From Texcoconibacillus texcoconensis (GTDB taxonomy: Bacteria; Bacillota; Bacilli; Bacillales; Salisediminibacteriaceae), in the NCBI RefSeq assembly GCF_014202575.1, contig NZ_JACHHB010000009.1:1-64000 (forward strand): DNA of 64,000 bases, written 5' to 3'. Position numbers and translations under genes: made by a program. Position 1 is the first letter of the stretch. Every line of letters starts with the position of its first letter. This document shows positions 25,503-34,432 of the stretch, one piece after another. Under the pieces are notes generated by a model, which ran no database searches, was not told the DNA's origin, and saw only the letters and a list, made by a program, of their open reading frames with translations.

Positions 25503-25572
25503 AAAGGACTAACCTCTTGAACATTCACCGCGCACTTAAAGTACGCGCATTCAAGGGGGGTCCTTTTCTCTT
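25503..25572 (+). terminator. Large terminator of the CarD-like gene
   Basis: AAAGGAC, CCTCTTGAA, then CGCGCACTT pair with AAGTACGCGC, TTCAAGGGG and GTCCTTT in a long three-part stem, followed by TTTTCTCTTT. Confidence 0.88.
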
Positions 25573-25598
25573 TACTAACTTAATAAATCGCTTGATCA

Positions 25599-25628
25599 TT
25601 GCGAACCTAACATTGCTTGCTTTATAAT
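25599..25628 (+). promoter_or_regulatory. Sigma-A promoter of ispH
   Basis: TTGCGA (25599-25604) and a perfect TATAAT (25623-25628) lie 18 bases apart. Confidence 0.7.
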
Positions 25629-25631
25629 ATA

Positions 25632-25648
25632 TTGAGATTCATTCTCAA
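25632..25648 (+). promoter_or_regulatory. Fur-box-like inverted repeat at the ispH transcription start
   Basis: TTGAGATTCATTCTCAA is a perfect inverted repeat (TTGAGA, TCTCAA) that matches 11 of 14 defined positions of the Bacillus Fur 7-1-7 site TGATAATNATTATCA. It overlaps the expected +1. Whether Fur or another regulator binds is unknown. Confidence 0.4.
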
Positions 25649-25698
25649 AAACTTGAAGACGAAGTCATTGTTTTTGGACTTAAGAGGAGGCATTCTTC

Positions 25699-26643
25699 AT
25701 GCGCGTAAAAAAAATTTCTCCGCGTGGTTATTGTTACGGCGTCGTCGACGCGATGGTACTCGCCAGACAAGCAGCTGCAAATCTCGATTTACCAAGACCG
25801 ATTTATATCCTAGGAATGATCGTTCATAATAAACACGTGACTGATGCGTTCGAAGAAGAAGGAATTATTACTTTGGACGGACCGAATCGTAAAGATATTC
25901 TTGATCAAGTTGACAAAGGAACTGTCATCTTTACTGCCCATGGCGTTTCGCCCGAAGTACGGCAGTTAGCAAAAGAAAAAGGATTAACAACCGTCGATGC
26001 AACATGTCCTGACGTTTCTCGCACACATGACTTAATTCGCGAAAAAAGAGACGAAGGTTATCATGTATTTTATGTCGGCAAAAAAGGACACCCTGAACCA
26101 GAAGGGGCGATCGGTGTTGCACCAGACATCGTACACCTGATCGAATCGGAAGATGACATTCACAATTTAAATATCGAATCTGACAAAATCATCATTACAA
26201 ATCAGACAACAATGAGTCAGTGGGATGTATCAAACATAATCAATGCGGCCATGGAAAAATATCCGCACGCCGAAGTACACAATGAAATTTGCATGGCCAC
26301 ACAAGTCCGCCAAGAAGCCGTTGCAGAACAAGCAAAAGATGCTGATTTGTTACTCGTTGTAGGCGACCCTAAAAGTAATAATTCTAATCGACTTGCACAA
26401 GTTTCAAAAGAAATTGCCGATACACCAGCTTATCGCATCGGTAATGTAACCGAAATTGACCCGAGTTGGTTAGACGGTATTAATTATGTCGCTGTTACCT
26501 CTGGGGCAAGCACACCGACACCGATTGTGAAAGAAGTCATTCGCTTTTTAGAACAATACGACGAAAACGACCCGAACACTTGGGATCAAACGAGTACAGT
26601 TAAATTAACGAAAATCTTGCCAAAGGTAAAAACCAAATCGTAA
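25699..26643 (+). CDS. ispH: 4-hydroxy-3-methylbut-2-enyl diphosphate reductase
   Basis: Last enzyme of the MEP pathway; it turns HMBPP into IPP and DMAPP with a [4Fe-4S] cluster. The 314-residue protein has the three cluster cysteines at about 12 (RGYCYGV), 103 (DATCPDV) and 198 (NEICMAT), with HNKHVTDA near 43, FTAHGVSP near 79, HPEPEG near 135 and TSGASTPTP near 272 for substrate contacts. The start follows GAGGAGG at 8 bases. It is monocistronic, with a promoter overlapped by a Fur-like repeat and a bidirectional terminator shared with yqfO. Confidence 0.97.
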   Translation: MRVKKISPRGYCYGVVDAMVLARQAAANLDLPRPIYILGMIVHNKHVTDAFEEEGIITLDGPNRKDILDQVDKGTVIFTAHGVSPEVRQLAKEKGLTTVDATCPDVSRTHDLIREKRDEGYHVFYVGKKGHPEPEGAIGVAPDIVHLIESEDDIHNLNIESDKIIITNQTTMSQWDVSNIINAAMEKYPHAEVHNEICMATQVRQEAVAEQAKDADLLLVVGDPKSNNSNRLAQVSKEIADTPAYRIGNVTEIDPSWLDGINYVAVTSGASTPTPIVKEVIRFLEQYDENDPNTWDQTSTVKLTKILPKVKTKS

Positions 26644-26674
26644 TTTGATATCCAAATATCCGGAAAACGTATGT

Positions 26675-26713
26675 AAAAGAGAGCACCCTAAAATGGGGAT
26701 GCTCTCTCTTTTT
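26675..26713. terminator. Bidirectional terminator between ispH and yqfO
   Basis: AAAAGAGAGCA and TGCTCTCTCTTTTT form the stem with an inner CCC/GGG pair and flanking A and T tracts. Confidence 0.88.
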
Positions 26714-26724
26714 GTGCAATTCTC

Positions 26725-27846
26725 TTATACGAATGTAAAAGGATCAGTATGTACCGTTGATACGATAACGGCCGTACCATTATACCCCTCTTCTTGCAAC
26801 TGCGCTTCTATTTTTTTCTTCACGCCTTCTTTCATGACTTTCTCAACATTATGTCCGGGGTCAGCAATGGCTAAACCGTCCATTTGTGCATCATGAGCAA
26901 TATGGTAGTCCACATCTCCAGTGACATAAACATCGGCACCTTTTCTGATCGCATGGCGCATATACTTGTTTCCTGTTCCACCGAGCACAGCCACTTTACG
27001 TATAGGACGTTGTAAATCACCGACAACCCGTAAATGGTCAACAGAAAATGCTGCTTTTACTCGCTCAACAAACGCTTCAAGTGTCTCTTCAGCAGCTAAC
27101 TTACCAATACGTCCCAAACCTTTCGTTTCTCCTGGTTGGTCCATGGCATAAACGTCATAAGCAACTTCTTCATAAGGATGTGCCTTCTCCATCGCTTTTA
27201 ACACTTGTTTTTGCTTCGAAGCTGGAAAAACACTTTCCAATTTCACTTCAGAAACAAATGTCATTTCACCTTGCTCCCCTATAAAAGGGTTCGTTGCATC
27301 TCCAGGCTTAAATGTACCTGTCCCTTGTGTGTTAAACGTGCAATGGCTATAATCACCGATAAAACCCGCTCCTGCATTCCCAATGGCTTCTCGCACTTCT
27401 GCAGCCTGCTCTTCTGGAACGAAGACAACAAGTTTTTTCAATGGATCTGTCGTCGTCTCAACGAGAACTTCCGTATTTGCAAGGCCAAGCGCTTCTGCCA
27501 TTAAGTCATTGACGCCACCTTGAGCGATATCAAGGTTCGTATGAGCTGCATAAACGGTGACATCATGTTTGATTAACTTTTCAACCATACGTCCATACGG
27601 CGTGCTTACATCTAATGTTTTAAGAGGCTTAAATAAAATTGGGTGGTGGGCAATAATCATGTCAACCTCTTGCTCAATCGCTTCATCAACAACATCTTCT
27701 AATACATCTAATGTTACGAGCACTTTTTTTATTGGTTTATTTAGTGTGCCAATTTGTAAACCGACATTATCCCCCTCGACAGCTAACGATTTAGGTGACC
27801 ATGATTCAAATTTTTCAATTAAACGTTGGCCGTTGACCGCTTTCAC
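26725..27846 (-). CDS. yqfO: Nif3-like dinuclear metal centre protein (YqfO)
   Basis: A 373-residue Nif3/NGG1p-interacting factor family protein with a two-metal site. The ligand motifs are IIAHHPILFKP (about 61), YAAHTNLD (about 99), and DVDYHIAHDAQMDG in the C-terminal part. About 100 residues between the halves form the PII-like insertion typical of Bacillus YqfO. The biochemical role is not established; a GTP cyclohydrolase-I-like label is often used on fold grounds. The GTG start follows AAAGGAGG at 7 bases and overlaps the trmK stop by four bases, so the two are translationally coupled. Confidence 0.9.
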   Translation of the reverse strand: MKAVNGQRLIEKFESWSPKSLAVEGDNVGLQIGTLNKPIKKVLVTLDVLEDVVDEAIEQEVDMIIAHHPILFKPLKTLDVSTPYGRMVEKLIKHDVTVYAAHTNLDIAQGGVNDLMAEALGLANTEVLVETTTDPLKKLVVFVPEEQAAEVREAIGNAGAGFIGDYSHCTFNTQGTGTFKPGDATNPFIGEQGEMTFVSEVKLESVFPASKQKQVLKAMEKAHPYEEVAYDVYAMDQPGETKGLGRIGKLAAEETLEAFVERVKAAFSVDHLRVVGDLQRPIRKVAVLGGTGNKYMRHAIRKGADVYVTGDVDYHIAHDAQMDGLAIADPGHNVEKVMKEGVKKKIEAQLQEEGYNGTAVIVSTVHTDPFTFV

Positions 27847-28568
27847 GATAACTCCTCCTTTAACCATTGCAAACGTTGTTGTATTTGTTGCCTTTTCGCT
27901 TCAGTTTTTTCGTTTTTAACAGCTTTAGATAACTGTTGATCAATTGATTCAAGCTCCCGTTTTTCGCGTAACCATTTGGCATAAAAAGCTGCTTGTTTTT
28001 GCTTTAAATTCCAAGGACCTAACCACAGTTGCTTTTCTAATTGATCGTTGTCATAAGCTTCGTAAGGATCCCCACGCTCAGCTACGAGAATTTCATACGT
28101 GTATCCTGCCTCATCGATCATCGTTTCGTCAACAAGAGACCAATTCTGTTCAATAAGCCAGCGCCTTATATTATCAGCCGCTGTATTCGGTTGCAAAATG
28201 AGACGCTGCACATTTTCTAGCTTCTCTTGTCCAGCTTTTAAGATCGAAGAAATCAACATTCCTCCCATCCCCGCTATAACAATTGTCCCAATGTCATCAG
28301 ATTCTGTCAAAGGAGCGAGGCCGTCTCCTTTACGAACATCGATGGCTTCACTCAACCCCCAACTGTCTACATTTTGTTGAGCTGCTTGCATTGGACCTTC
28401 ATTCACTTCAACTGCAATCGCTTTTCGTACTTTTTTGTTTCCAACTAAATACCCCGGAAGTAACGCATGGTCAGAGCCTATATCGGCTATAACCTGATCA
28501 TTTGTGACGTAATTAGCAATCATTTCTAAACGGACAGGTAAATCAATGTTTAATGTCTTTTTTTCCAT
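27843..28568 (-). CDS. trmK: tRNA (adenine22-N1)-methyltransferase TrmK
   Basis: Methylates N1 of A22 in tRNA using S-adenosylmethionine. The 241-residue protein has a Rossmann methyltransferase domain with ADIGSDHALLPGYL (motif I, about 28), AVEVNEGP (motif II), and IAGMGGMLI near residue 98 (catalytic loop), plus a C-terminal coiled coil (about 185-240) characteristic of TrmK. The ATG of MEKKTL was chosen with GGTGA 5 bases upstream; a TTG four codons earlier is possible. It is coupled to yqfO. This is the B. subtilis yqfN position. Confidence 0.9.
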   Translation of the reverse strand: MEKKTLNIDLPVRLEMIANYVTNDQVIADIGSDHALLPGYLVGNKKVRKAIAVEVNEGPMQAAQQNVDSWGLSEAIDVRKGDGLAPLTESDDIGTIVIAGMGGMLISSILKAGQEKLENVQRLILQPNTAADNIRRWLIEQNWSLVDETMIDEAGYTYEILVAERGDPYEAYDNDQLEKQLWLGPWNLKQKQAAFYAKWLREKRELESIDQQLSKAVKNEKTEAKRQQIQQRLQWLKEELS

Positions 28569-28610
28569 AATCCTCACCAAATTTCATTTTGTTCATTTTT
28601 AAGTTTATGT

Positions 28611-28643
28611 AAAAAAAGGAGGGCGGTCAAGCCGCCCTACCTT
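28611..28643 (-). terminator. Rho-independent terminator of cccA
   Basis: AGGGCGGC and GACCGCCCT form a GC-rich stem ending in seven T residues on the minus strand. Confidence 0.9.
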
Positions 28644-28654
28644 CTTAACCCCTA

Positions 28655-29032
28655 TTATTCAGATGCGTCTAATAAATATTCGGCAATCGCTTCTGCATTC
28701 TCACCAGTTTCAAGTCCTGCTGGCATACTTCCTTGTCCGTTTTCAATGATATCAACAATTTCATCTTGACTCAAACGACCTTCTAGATCATGGATTGCAG
28801 GGTTGCTACCTGCACCTTCTAAATTCTCACCGTGACAACCGATACAACTGTCTTGATATAAATCTTCCCCATATGCAATAGGGTCAGTCATATCAACCTC
28901 TTCCGTACCGTTTTCATCCCCCTCTTCAGCCATTTCCTGTTGTTGGCTTACACCGACAAAGGATAAGATCAAAATGAGTAGCACCCCTAAGACAGCAGTT
29001 GCTGCAAATGGATAAAGCGGTTTCCCTTTCAT
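28655..29032 (-). CDS. cccA: Membrane-anchored cytochrome c-550
   Basis: A 125-residue electron carrier held on the outer face of the membrane. A single helix (about residues 7-28) anchors it, an acidic linker follows, and the class I cytochrome domain starts near 50. The haem-binding motif is CIGCH at 63-67, with the axial Met at about 103 in GSMPAG. The ribosome site is AAAGGAGG at 11 bases, with a secondary AGGAG closer. As in B. subtilis, it lies between trmK and sigA. The acidic surface would suit transfer in the respiratory chain. Confidence 0.93.
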   Translation of the reverse strand: MKGKPLYPFAATAVLGVLLILILSFVGVSQQQEMAEEGDENGTEEVDMTDPIAYGEDLYQDSCIGCHGENLEGAGSNPAIHDLEGRLSQDEIVDIIENGQGSMPAGLETGENAEAIAEYLLDASE

Positions 29033-29179
29033 AACTCCTGTATCCTCCTTTTACTCCTATAAACTTTGACGAATGTTCATGATGATAGGTATGATATGTA
29101 AACCTACCCTTATTTTACTCTAAAAGAGCCAATGAGAAAAGAAGATTGCAACTAAAAAAACAAGTTTTCCAACATCAAT

Positions 29180-29893
29180 TTAGCGGAAAAGGTTAATCAT
29201 CCTTTGTGGATCGTCTGTCATTAACGATTCAACCCCTAGACGACGGCATTTTTTCGCAATACGCCCCTGATTCACCGTATAAACTCGTGTAGGAAGACCT
29301 TGACTTTTCCAATAAGGAAAGTAGTTAGCCGCTTGATATGTATATCGAATGTGTATGGCTTGGGCACCGATGTCTGATGCATATTGCTTTGCATGACGTA
29401 AAGGGTTACGCGTGAGAATTGCTGTCTCAATGCCATTCATTCGTAAATGAAGTTTATGAAGAAGTCGATGATGAAACGATGAGATAATCACTTTATGCGT
29501 GCATTGAAAACGTTCTAGTATCGGTAAGCAAGCATCAATCAGTGCATCATCTTCCGAAGTTGGTTTCAATTCAATATGTAATGTTAATGGTTTATCTTCT
29601 GCCCATTCAAATACTTCTTGTAAGTGAGGAATACGTTCACCATGAAATTGTTCATGAAACCAACTTCCAGCATCGAGTGTACGTAACTTGCGATATGTAA
29701 ATGTACAAAGACGCCCTTGAGCATTCGTTGTTCGGTCTACTCTTTCGTCGTGCATAATAACTGGCTCATGGTCTTTCGTTAATTGAACGTCAAACTCAAC
29801 CCCTGCTGCTCCAACATCCCAAGCTGATTGAAAGGCTGCGAGTGTATTTTCTGGATCATATTGACGATTCCCTCTATGTCCAACAATCTTCAC
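29180..29893 (-). CDS. Glycerophosphodiester phosphodiesterase family protein
   Basis: A 237-residue cytoplasmic GDPD-fold enzyme that probably hydrolyses glycerophosphodiesters to glycerol-3-phosphate and alcohol. The catalytic motif HRGNRQYDPENTLAAF near residue 7, EFDVQLTKDHEPVIMHD near 33 and IELKP near 108 give the two histidines and the metal-binding Glu and Asp residues. The absence of a signal peptide points to a UgpQ-like intracellular role. The start is GTG after AAGGAGG at 10 bases. It does not belong to the conserved B. subtilis order here. The substrate is inferred. Confidence 0.87.
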   Translation of the reverse strand: MKIVGHRGNRQYDPENTLAAFQSAWDVGAAGVEFDVQLTKDHEPVIMHDERVDRTTNAQGRLCTFTYRKLRTLDAGSWFHEQFHGERIPHLQEVFEWAEDKPLTLHIELKPTSEDDALIDACLPILERFQCTHKVIISSFHHRLLHKLHLRMNGIETAILTRNPLRHAKQYASDIGAQAIHIRYTYQAANYFPYWKSQGLPTRVYTVNQGRIAKKCRRLGVESLMTDDPQRMINLFR

Positions 29894-29922
29894 AATGACA
29901 AATCCTCCTTTTTCTATAATAA

Positions 29923-30459
29923 CTACATAAATAGAAAAATCAGCAGCAAAATCAGCCCACTAAAGCCTGCAATTGTTAAGTATTGATAAGCCCACTTCAA
30001 CCCGATCACAACCCATGATACACACGTAAATACAATGACTAACCCAAGAAACCAACGCTCACCTGGTAGTATGAAATCAGCGAGCTCAACCATCAAGATA
30101 AACGAAATTAACGTTGCAGTGACAATATAAATATGTACATAGAGTGATTGAACAAGACGAAACCAATAAATGATCCCCATAAAAACCGCCAGCAAAACAA
30201 ACAAGAATGTCATTTGCATTGGCTCTGAAAAAACAGTAAAATGAGTGACAAGAAATGTTAATACAATAACAACGATGGCAACCATAAGATGAATAAACAC
30301 TAACGAAGTAAAGATAGATTTTCGAGGTTCATCATTGTCTTGGTTTTGTTCTCCCTCAGTATATAGAGAGAGTAAAAAATTACAGTACGTTTCAGGAAGT
30401 AAACGATGTTTCCTCCAATATTTTATTTCATTAATAATGATTGTTTTTCGGTCATCCAT
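29923..30459 (-). CDS. Uncharacterised five-helix membrane protein
   Basis: A 178-residue protein that I do not recognise. The N-terminal 47 residues are cytosolic and hydrophilic (EIKYWRKHRLLPETYCNFLL), a pattern also seen at the start of DUF2157-type membrane proteins. About five hydrophobic segments then fill residues 50-178, and the protein ends within the last one. The ATG follows AAAGGTG at 8 bases. It lies between sigA and the phosphodiesterase gene on the same strand, 29 bases before the latter, so those two may be cotranscribed. Confidence 0.6.
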   Translation of the reverse strand: MDDRKTIIINEIKYWRKHRLLPETYCNFLLSLYTEGEQNQDNDEPRKSIFTSLVFIHLMVAIVVIVLTFLVTHFTVFSEPMQMTFLFVLLAVFMGIIYWFRLVQSLYVHIYIVTATLISFILMVELADFILPGERWFLGLVIVFTCVSWVVIGLKWAYQYLTIAGFSGLILLLIFLFM

Positions 30460-30531
30460 CGTTTATTCACCTTTCTATTGTATTTTATACGTATGAACAT
30501 CACGACATATCAATAAAATTTATCTTTTTAC

Positions 30532-30562
30532 AAAAGAAAAGCTTGGCTTAACGCCAAGCTAA
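30532..30562 (-). terminator. Terminator of the yqxD-dnaG-sigA operon
   Basis: AGCTTGGC and GCCAAGCT form an 8-bp stem, followed by TTTCTTTT, about 25 bases after the sigA stop. Confidence 0.85.
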
Positions 30563-30585
30563 CTCGATAAAAAGAGTGGAAACAT

Positions 30586-31704
30586 TTATTCTAAAAAGTC
30601 TTTTAATCGTTTACTACGGCTAGGATGACGAAGTTTTCGAAGGGCTTTCGCTTCAATTTGTCGAATTCGCTCACGCGTGACACCAAAAACTTTTCCTACT
30701 TCTTCTAAGGTACGTGTGCGACCATCATCTAAGCCAAAACGTAGACGTAACACATTTTCTTCTCGATCTGTTAACGTATCTAATACATCCTCAAGTTGCT
30801 CTTTTAATAATTCGTAAGCAGCAGCATCAGACGGCGCTAACGCTTCCTGGTCTTCAATAAAATCACCTAGGTGCGAGTCGTCTTCTTCACCAATTGGTGT
30901 TTCTAACGACACAGGCTCTTGAGCAATCTTCAAGATTTCTCGTACTTTATCAGGTGGTAAATCCATCTCTTTTGACACTTCTTCTGGTGTCGGCTCTCTT
31001 CCTAGATCCTGTAATAATTGACGCTGCACACGGATCAATTTATTGATCGTCTCGACCATATGAACGGGTATACGGATCGTCCGTGCTTGGTCAGCAATCG
31101 CTCGTGTGATCGCTTGACGAATCCACCATGTTGCGTATGTGCTGAACTTATAACCTTTGTTATAGTCAAATTTCTCAACCGCTTTAATCAGACCCATATT
31201 CCCTTCCTGAATTAAGTCAAGAAAGAGCATCCCCCGACCGACATAACGCTTCGCGATACTTACGACGAGACGGAGGTTGGCTTCCGCAAGACGACGTTTC
31301 GCTTCTTCATCACCATCTTCAATGCGTTTTGCCAATTCGATTTCCTCTTGTGCAGAAAGGAGTGGGACACGACCGATCTCTTTTAAGTACATACGTACCG
31401 GATCATTAATTTTAATTCCAGGAGGTACGCTCAAATCATTGAGATCGAACTCCTCTTCTTCTTTTTCCACTTGCTGTAGGCTCGGGACATTTTCCGACTC
31501 ATTTAATATTTCAACACCTTGTTCACCTAGGTATTCAAAATATTCATCCATTTGCTCTGAATCTTGGTCAAATGCCGATAAACGTTCGGTGATTTCCGCG
31601 TAAGTAAGTACCCCCCGTTTTTTCCCCTCTTCGAGCAATTGTTCTTTTACCTGATCGATGGTTAAATCTCCTTCCGTTACTGAACGGACTGGTTTTTCAG
31701 CCAT
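30586..31704 (-). CDS. sigA: RNA polymerase primary sigma factor SigA
   Basis: The housekeeping sigma-70 factor that directs RNA polymerase to most vegetative promoters. The 372-residue protein has region 1.1 at the N terminus, [11 protein letters not shown] (region 1.2), the 2.3-2.4 block [20 protein letters not shown] for -10 recognition, region 3, and the region 4.2 helix-turn-helix [14 protein letters not shown] for -35 recognition. The start MAEKPVRS follows GGAGGG at 5-6 bases. It lies 44 bases after dnaG in the classical macromolecular synthesis operon (yqxD-dnaG-sigA here; rpsU is separate). Confidence 0.98.
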   Translation of the reverse strand: MAEKPVRSVTEGDLTIDQVKEQLLEEGKKRGVLTYAEITERLSAFDQDSEQMDEYFEYLGEQGVEILNESENVPSLQQVEKEEEEFDLNDLSVPPGIKINDPVRMYLKEIGRVPLLSAQEEIELAKRIEDGDEEAKRRLAEANLRLVVSIAKRYVGRGMLFLDLIQEGNMGLIKAVEKFDYNKGYKFSTYATWWIRQAITRAIADQARTIRIPVHMVETINKLIRVQRQLLQDLGREPTPEEVSKEMDLPPDKVREILKIAQEPVSLETPIGEEDDSHLGDFIEDQEALAPSDAAAYELLKEQLEDVLDTLTDREENVLRLRFGLDDGRTRTLEEVGKVFGVTRERIRQIEAKALRKLRHPSRSKRLKDFLE

Positions 31705-31748
31705 GCGATCCCTCCTTCCTAATGTTCGCAACCTCTATCTCGTCGTTT

Positions 31749-33575
31749 CTATGACTCATTTTCTACCTGCTTTTGAAGCTCTTTTTTCATCTTTGCGATA
31801 TCTTGAGCAATTTGTGCAGCACGTAGAGGATCATTCGCCTCCTCGGCTTCCTTTTGAACCTGTTGCAATTTGTCTATTTCTAGTTGTTTCGGATAACTAA
31901 GAACTCTCTGAATATAATCATTCAACGCTTGCTCCGACAAATCTTCATCTATCGTCATCATCGCAAGTTCGGCGGTTATTTTTTGTAACCTTTGATCAGG
32001 CAAATGGGTAATAAATTTATCTAGATCAGGTTGTGAATGATCAGCATAAAAACTGTAAAGGTGTGCAGCAATCGCTTGATGTTCATCAACATTGAAGTTC
32101 GCACCTATTTCTCTTTGAACTTTTTCAGCCATGGTACGATCCCTTAGCATGAGTGCTAGTAAATAACGTTCTGCATTCTGAAATGCTGGTAACAAACGTT
32201 TTTCCGACGCATAAAAAGTACGCGGTCGTTTCACTTCTGTACCAGATTCACCATGCTGCCTTTGTTTTAGACGCGCCTTATAACGTTGCGTCAATTCTTG
32301 TTTTAAAGCATCCAGGGATAGCGAAAATTCATCTGCAAGTTGTCGGATATAATGATCGCGCTCGACCGCACGCGGCAAATGACTTATTTCATCAAGCACT
32401 TGATTTAAATATTCCATTCGCTCTGTTTCATGCTGTAGATTCTTGCCTCGACGATAATACCTCATTTTAAACGCCATAAACGTAAAACTTGTATCAAGAA
32501 CGTCATTTTTGAAACGATCTGCCCCAACTTGTTGGATAAAATCATCAGGGTCATAACCTTCTGGTAACAAAGCAATTTCCACATTTAACCCTGCACTTGT
32601 TAACGTTTGTGCGTTTTTATAAGCGGCATTCATACCTGCATCATCTGAGTCATAACACAAAGTTACGCGATCGACATTTCGACGTAAAATCTTTGCCTGT
32701 CGTTCTGACAGTGCTGTTCCCATAGCTGCTATTGTATATTCTATACCCGCTTCGTAAGCGGAAATAACATCTGCAAAGCCCTCAAAGAGAACGGCTTCGT
32801 TCTTTTTGCGCATTTTCGGTCGTGCATAATGAAAGGCATAGAGTAGTTCTTGCTTATTAAACAAAGCGGATTCTGGGCTGTTCAAGTATTTTGGTTCACC
32901 ATCACCTAGCACCCTTCCCGAAAAACCGACAACTCGTCCGTCTTTATCCCACAGAGGGAACATGAGACGTCCGCGAAATCGGTCGAAAAGCTTTCCATCA
33001 AATGAACGCTCAGCTACAAGGCCGCAATCAACAATATCTCTGTGGTTAAAGCCACGCTTTTGTAAAAACGAGCTTAAAAACTCCCACGAATCAGGAGCAA
33101 ACCCAAGTTGAAATCTGACAATCGCCTCGTCAGAAAAGCCACGTTCTTGTAAGTAACGATAGGCTTCTTTGCCTTGTTCAGTTTGTGTTAACACGTGATG
33201 GTACAACTTAGCAGTGAGTTCGTGTGCTTTTATCCAAGGTTCAAATTTTTGTGCCTGTGATGATGTTTTCTTTTCAACTTCCGGGAGATTTATTCCAGAT
33301 CTTGCTGCCAGCTTACGGACAGATTCAATAAATTCAAGACCTTCCAACTCCATGAGGAAAGAAAACACATTCCCGCCAGCACCACACCCAAAACAATGGT
33401 ATAGCTGTTTGTCTGGTGAAACAGAAAAGGACGGAGTTTTCTCGCTATGAATTGGACATAGACCACTAAAGTTTTTTCCTTGTTTCTTTAGTTGAACATA
33501 TTCACTGATGAGATCAACGATATCAATGGATTTACGAATCTGTTCAATTTTTTCTTCAGGAATGCGCCCACTCAT
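31749..33575 (-). CDS. dnaG: DNA primase
   Basis: Synthesises RNA primers for DNA replication. The 608-residue protein has a CHC2 zinc-binding domain with ligands at Cys40, His43, Cys61 and Cys64. The TOPRIM polymerase domain follows, with LFEGFADVIS near residue 265 and the metal-binding LCYDSDDAG near 305. The C-terminal helicase-binding domain lies at about 460-608. The start MSGRIPEE follows GGTGGTGAG. The gene is between yqxD and sigA as in B. subtilis. Confidence 0.97.
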   Translation of the reverse strand: MSGRIPEEKIEQIRKSIDIVDLISEYVQLKKQGKNFSGLCPIHSEKTPSFSVSPDKQLYHCFGCGAGGNVFSFLMELEGLEFIESVRKLAARSGINLPEVEKKTSSQAQKFEPWIKAHELTAKLYHHVLTQTEQGKEAYRYLQERGFSDEAIVRFQLGFAPDSWEFLSSFLQKRGFNHRDIVDCGLVAERSFDGKLFDRFRGRLMFPLWDKDGRVVGFSGRVLGDGEPKYLNSPESALFNKQELLYAFHYARPKMRKKNEAVLFEGFADVISAYEAGIEYTIAAMGTALSERQAKILRRNVDRVTLCYDSDDAGMNAAYKNAQTLTSAGLNVEIALLPEGYDPDDFIQQVGADRFKNDVLDTSFTFMAFKMRYYRRGKNLQHETERMEYLNQVLDEISHLPRAVERDHYIRQLADEFSLSLDALKQELTQRYKARLKQRQHGESGTEVKRPRTFYASEKRLLPAFQNAERYLLALMLRDRTMAEKVQREIGANFNVDEHQAIAAHLYSFYADHSQPDLDKFITHLPDQRLQKITAELAMMTIDEDLSEQALNDYIQRVLSYPKQLEIDKLQQVQKEAEEANDPLRAAQIAQDIAKMKKELQKQVENES

Positions 33576-33638
33576 GTTTTCTCACCACCCGTTTTAACTC
33601 TATTATCGAAAAGGATGGCTTATACACTTTCGTTCTTT

Positions 33639-34103
33639 TCAGCAAAAATCCTGCTTATTTGACAAGATTTTTTCTAAATTGATGCGAAAGGCAGTTCGAT
33701 CATCAGCCATCAATCGTTTTGGTCCTTTGGTTCTCTTCCCTTCTCGACGTTCTTTACTACTTATGTAGCGACGAAAGAGTAGATCATCCATCGATTGTTC
33801 CGAAAAGATGAAACCACGAAAGGACAAAACGATCACACCTTTCGGTAAAAGCAAACTTGCTAGACCATAATCTTGGGTGACGACAATATCGTTTTTTTTT
33901 GCCAATTGGAAAATTTTCATATCGGCTTCTTCTTGATGTTGATCAACCATTATCCACCTACATGAACCATCATCACCGCCAGCGTGTGCATAGGAAGAAA
34001 CCATAATAACATCAGTATCAAAACGCTCTCCTGCTTCTTTGATCTCTTCTTTCACCGGACACGCATCAGCATCGACATATATCGTCGAATTTATCGTTTC
34101 CAT
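33639..34103 (-). CDS. yqxD: UPF0178 family protein YqxD (PIN-like)
   Basis: A 154-residue protein with the YaiI/YqxD motif YVDADACPVK at the N terminus, SYAHAGGDD near residue 38, and VVTQDYGLASLLL near 75. Acidic residues in these positions fit a PIN-like nuclease fold, although no activity is established. The ATG of METINSTI was chosen because the conserved domain begins immediately after; no strong ribosome site is seen (AAAGGTG lies 14 bases away), and upstream starts in the same frame are possible. It leads the operon with dnaG and sigA, as in B. subtilis. Confidence 0.83.
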   Translation of the reverse strand: METINSTIYVDADACPVKEEIKEAGERFDTDVIMVSSYAHAGGDDGSCRWIMVDQHQEEADMKIFQLAKKNDIVVTQDYGLASLLLPKGVIVLSFRGFIFSEQSMDDLLFRRYISSKERREGKRTKGPKRLMADDRTAFRINLEKILSNKQDFC

Positions 34104-34357
34104 ATCGTTGTATTCTACACCTTTCTTCGAACTCCTGCCTCTTTCATACATGTTTTTCCCGTAATACAAAAGGACTATTAACTATCTTTACCAAATTTCA
34201 AATAAAAAGTCTTGACTTTTTAAATTTATTTGTTCTTTTTATGTTTATGCAAACAATCCCAGTCACATACAACAAATCACAATATTTCATTATATATTAT
34301 CTTTTGCAATTAGGCTATAGATAAAAAAAGAAATATGTTCAATCGGTTTTCAACATA
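34104..34357. other. AT-rich spacer before yqxD
   Basis: About 250 bases without a convincing gene. It should hold the promoter of the yqxD-dnaG-sigA operon. A TATAAT lies on the minus strand near 34291, but I could not pair it with a good -35. An AAAAAGTC/GACTTTTT inverted repeat sits at about 34206-34222. Confidence 0.4.
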
Positions 34358-34420
34358 AGAAAAGGGCCACCCCTTTCTTTTAAGTTCATAACGCAACGTT
34401 ATAGGAAAGGGGTAGACCTC
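34358..34420 (-). terminator. Terminator of ccpN-ppsR
   Basis: CTACCCCTTTC and GAAAGGGGTGG form the main stem, with an ATAACG/CGTTAT inner stem, followed by CCCTTTTCTT on the minus strand. Confidence 0.82.
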
Positions 34421-34432
34421 ATTGGAGTTCAA

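Noticed and set aside
25503-25572. Riboswitch upstream of ispH
   Set aside because: The large hairpin lies before the ispH promoter and directly after the CarD-like gene, so it is that gene's terminator.
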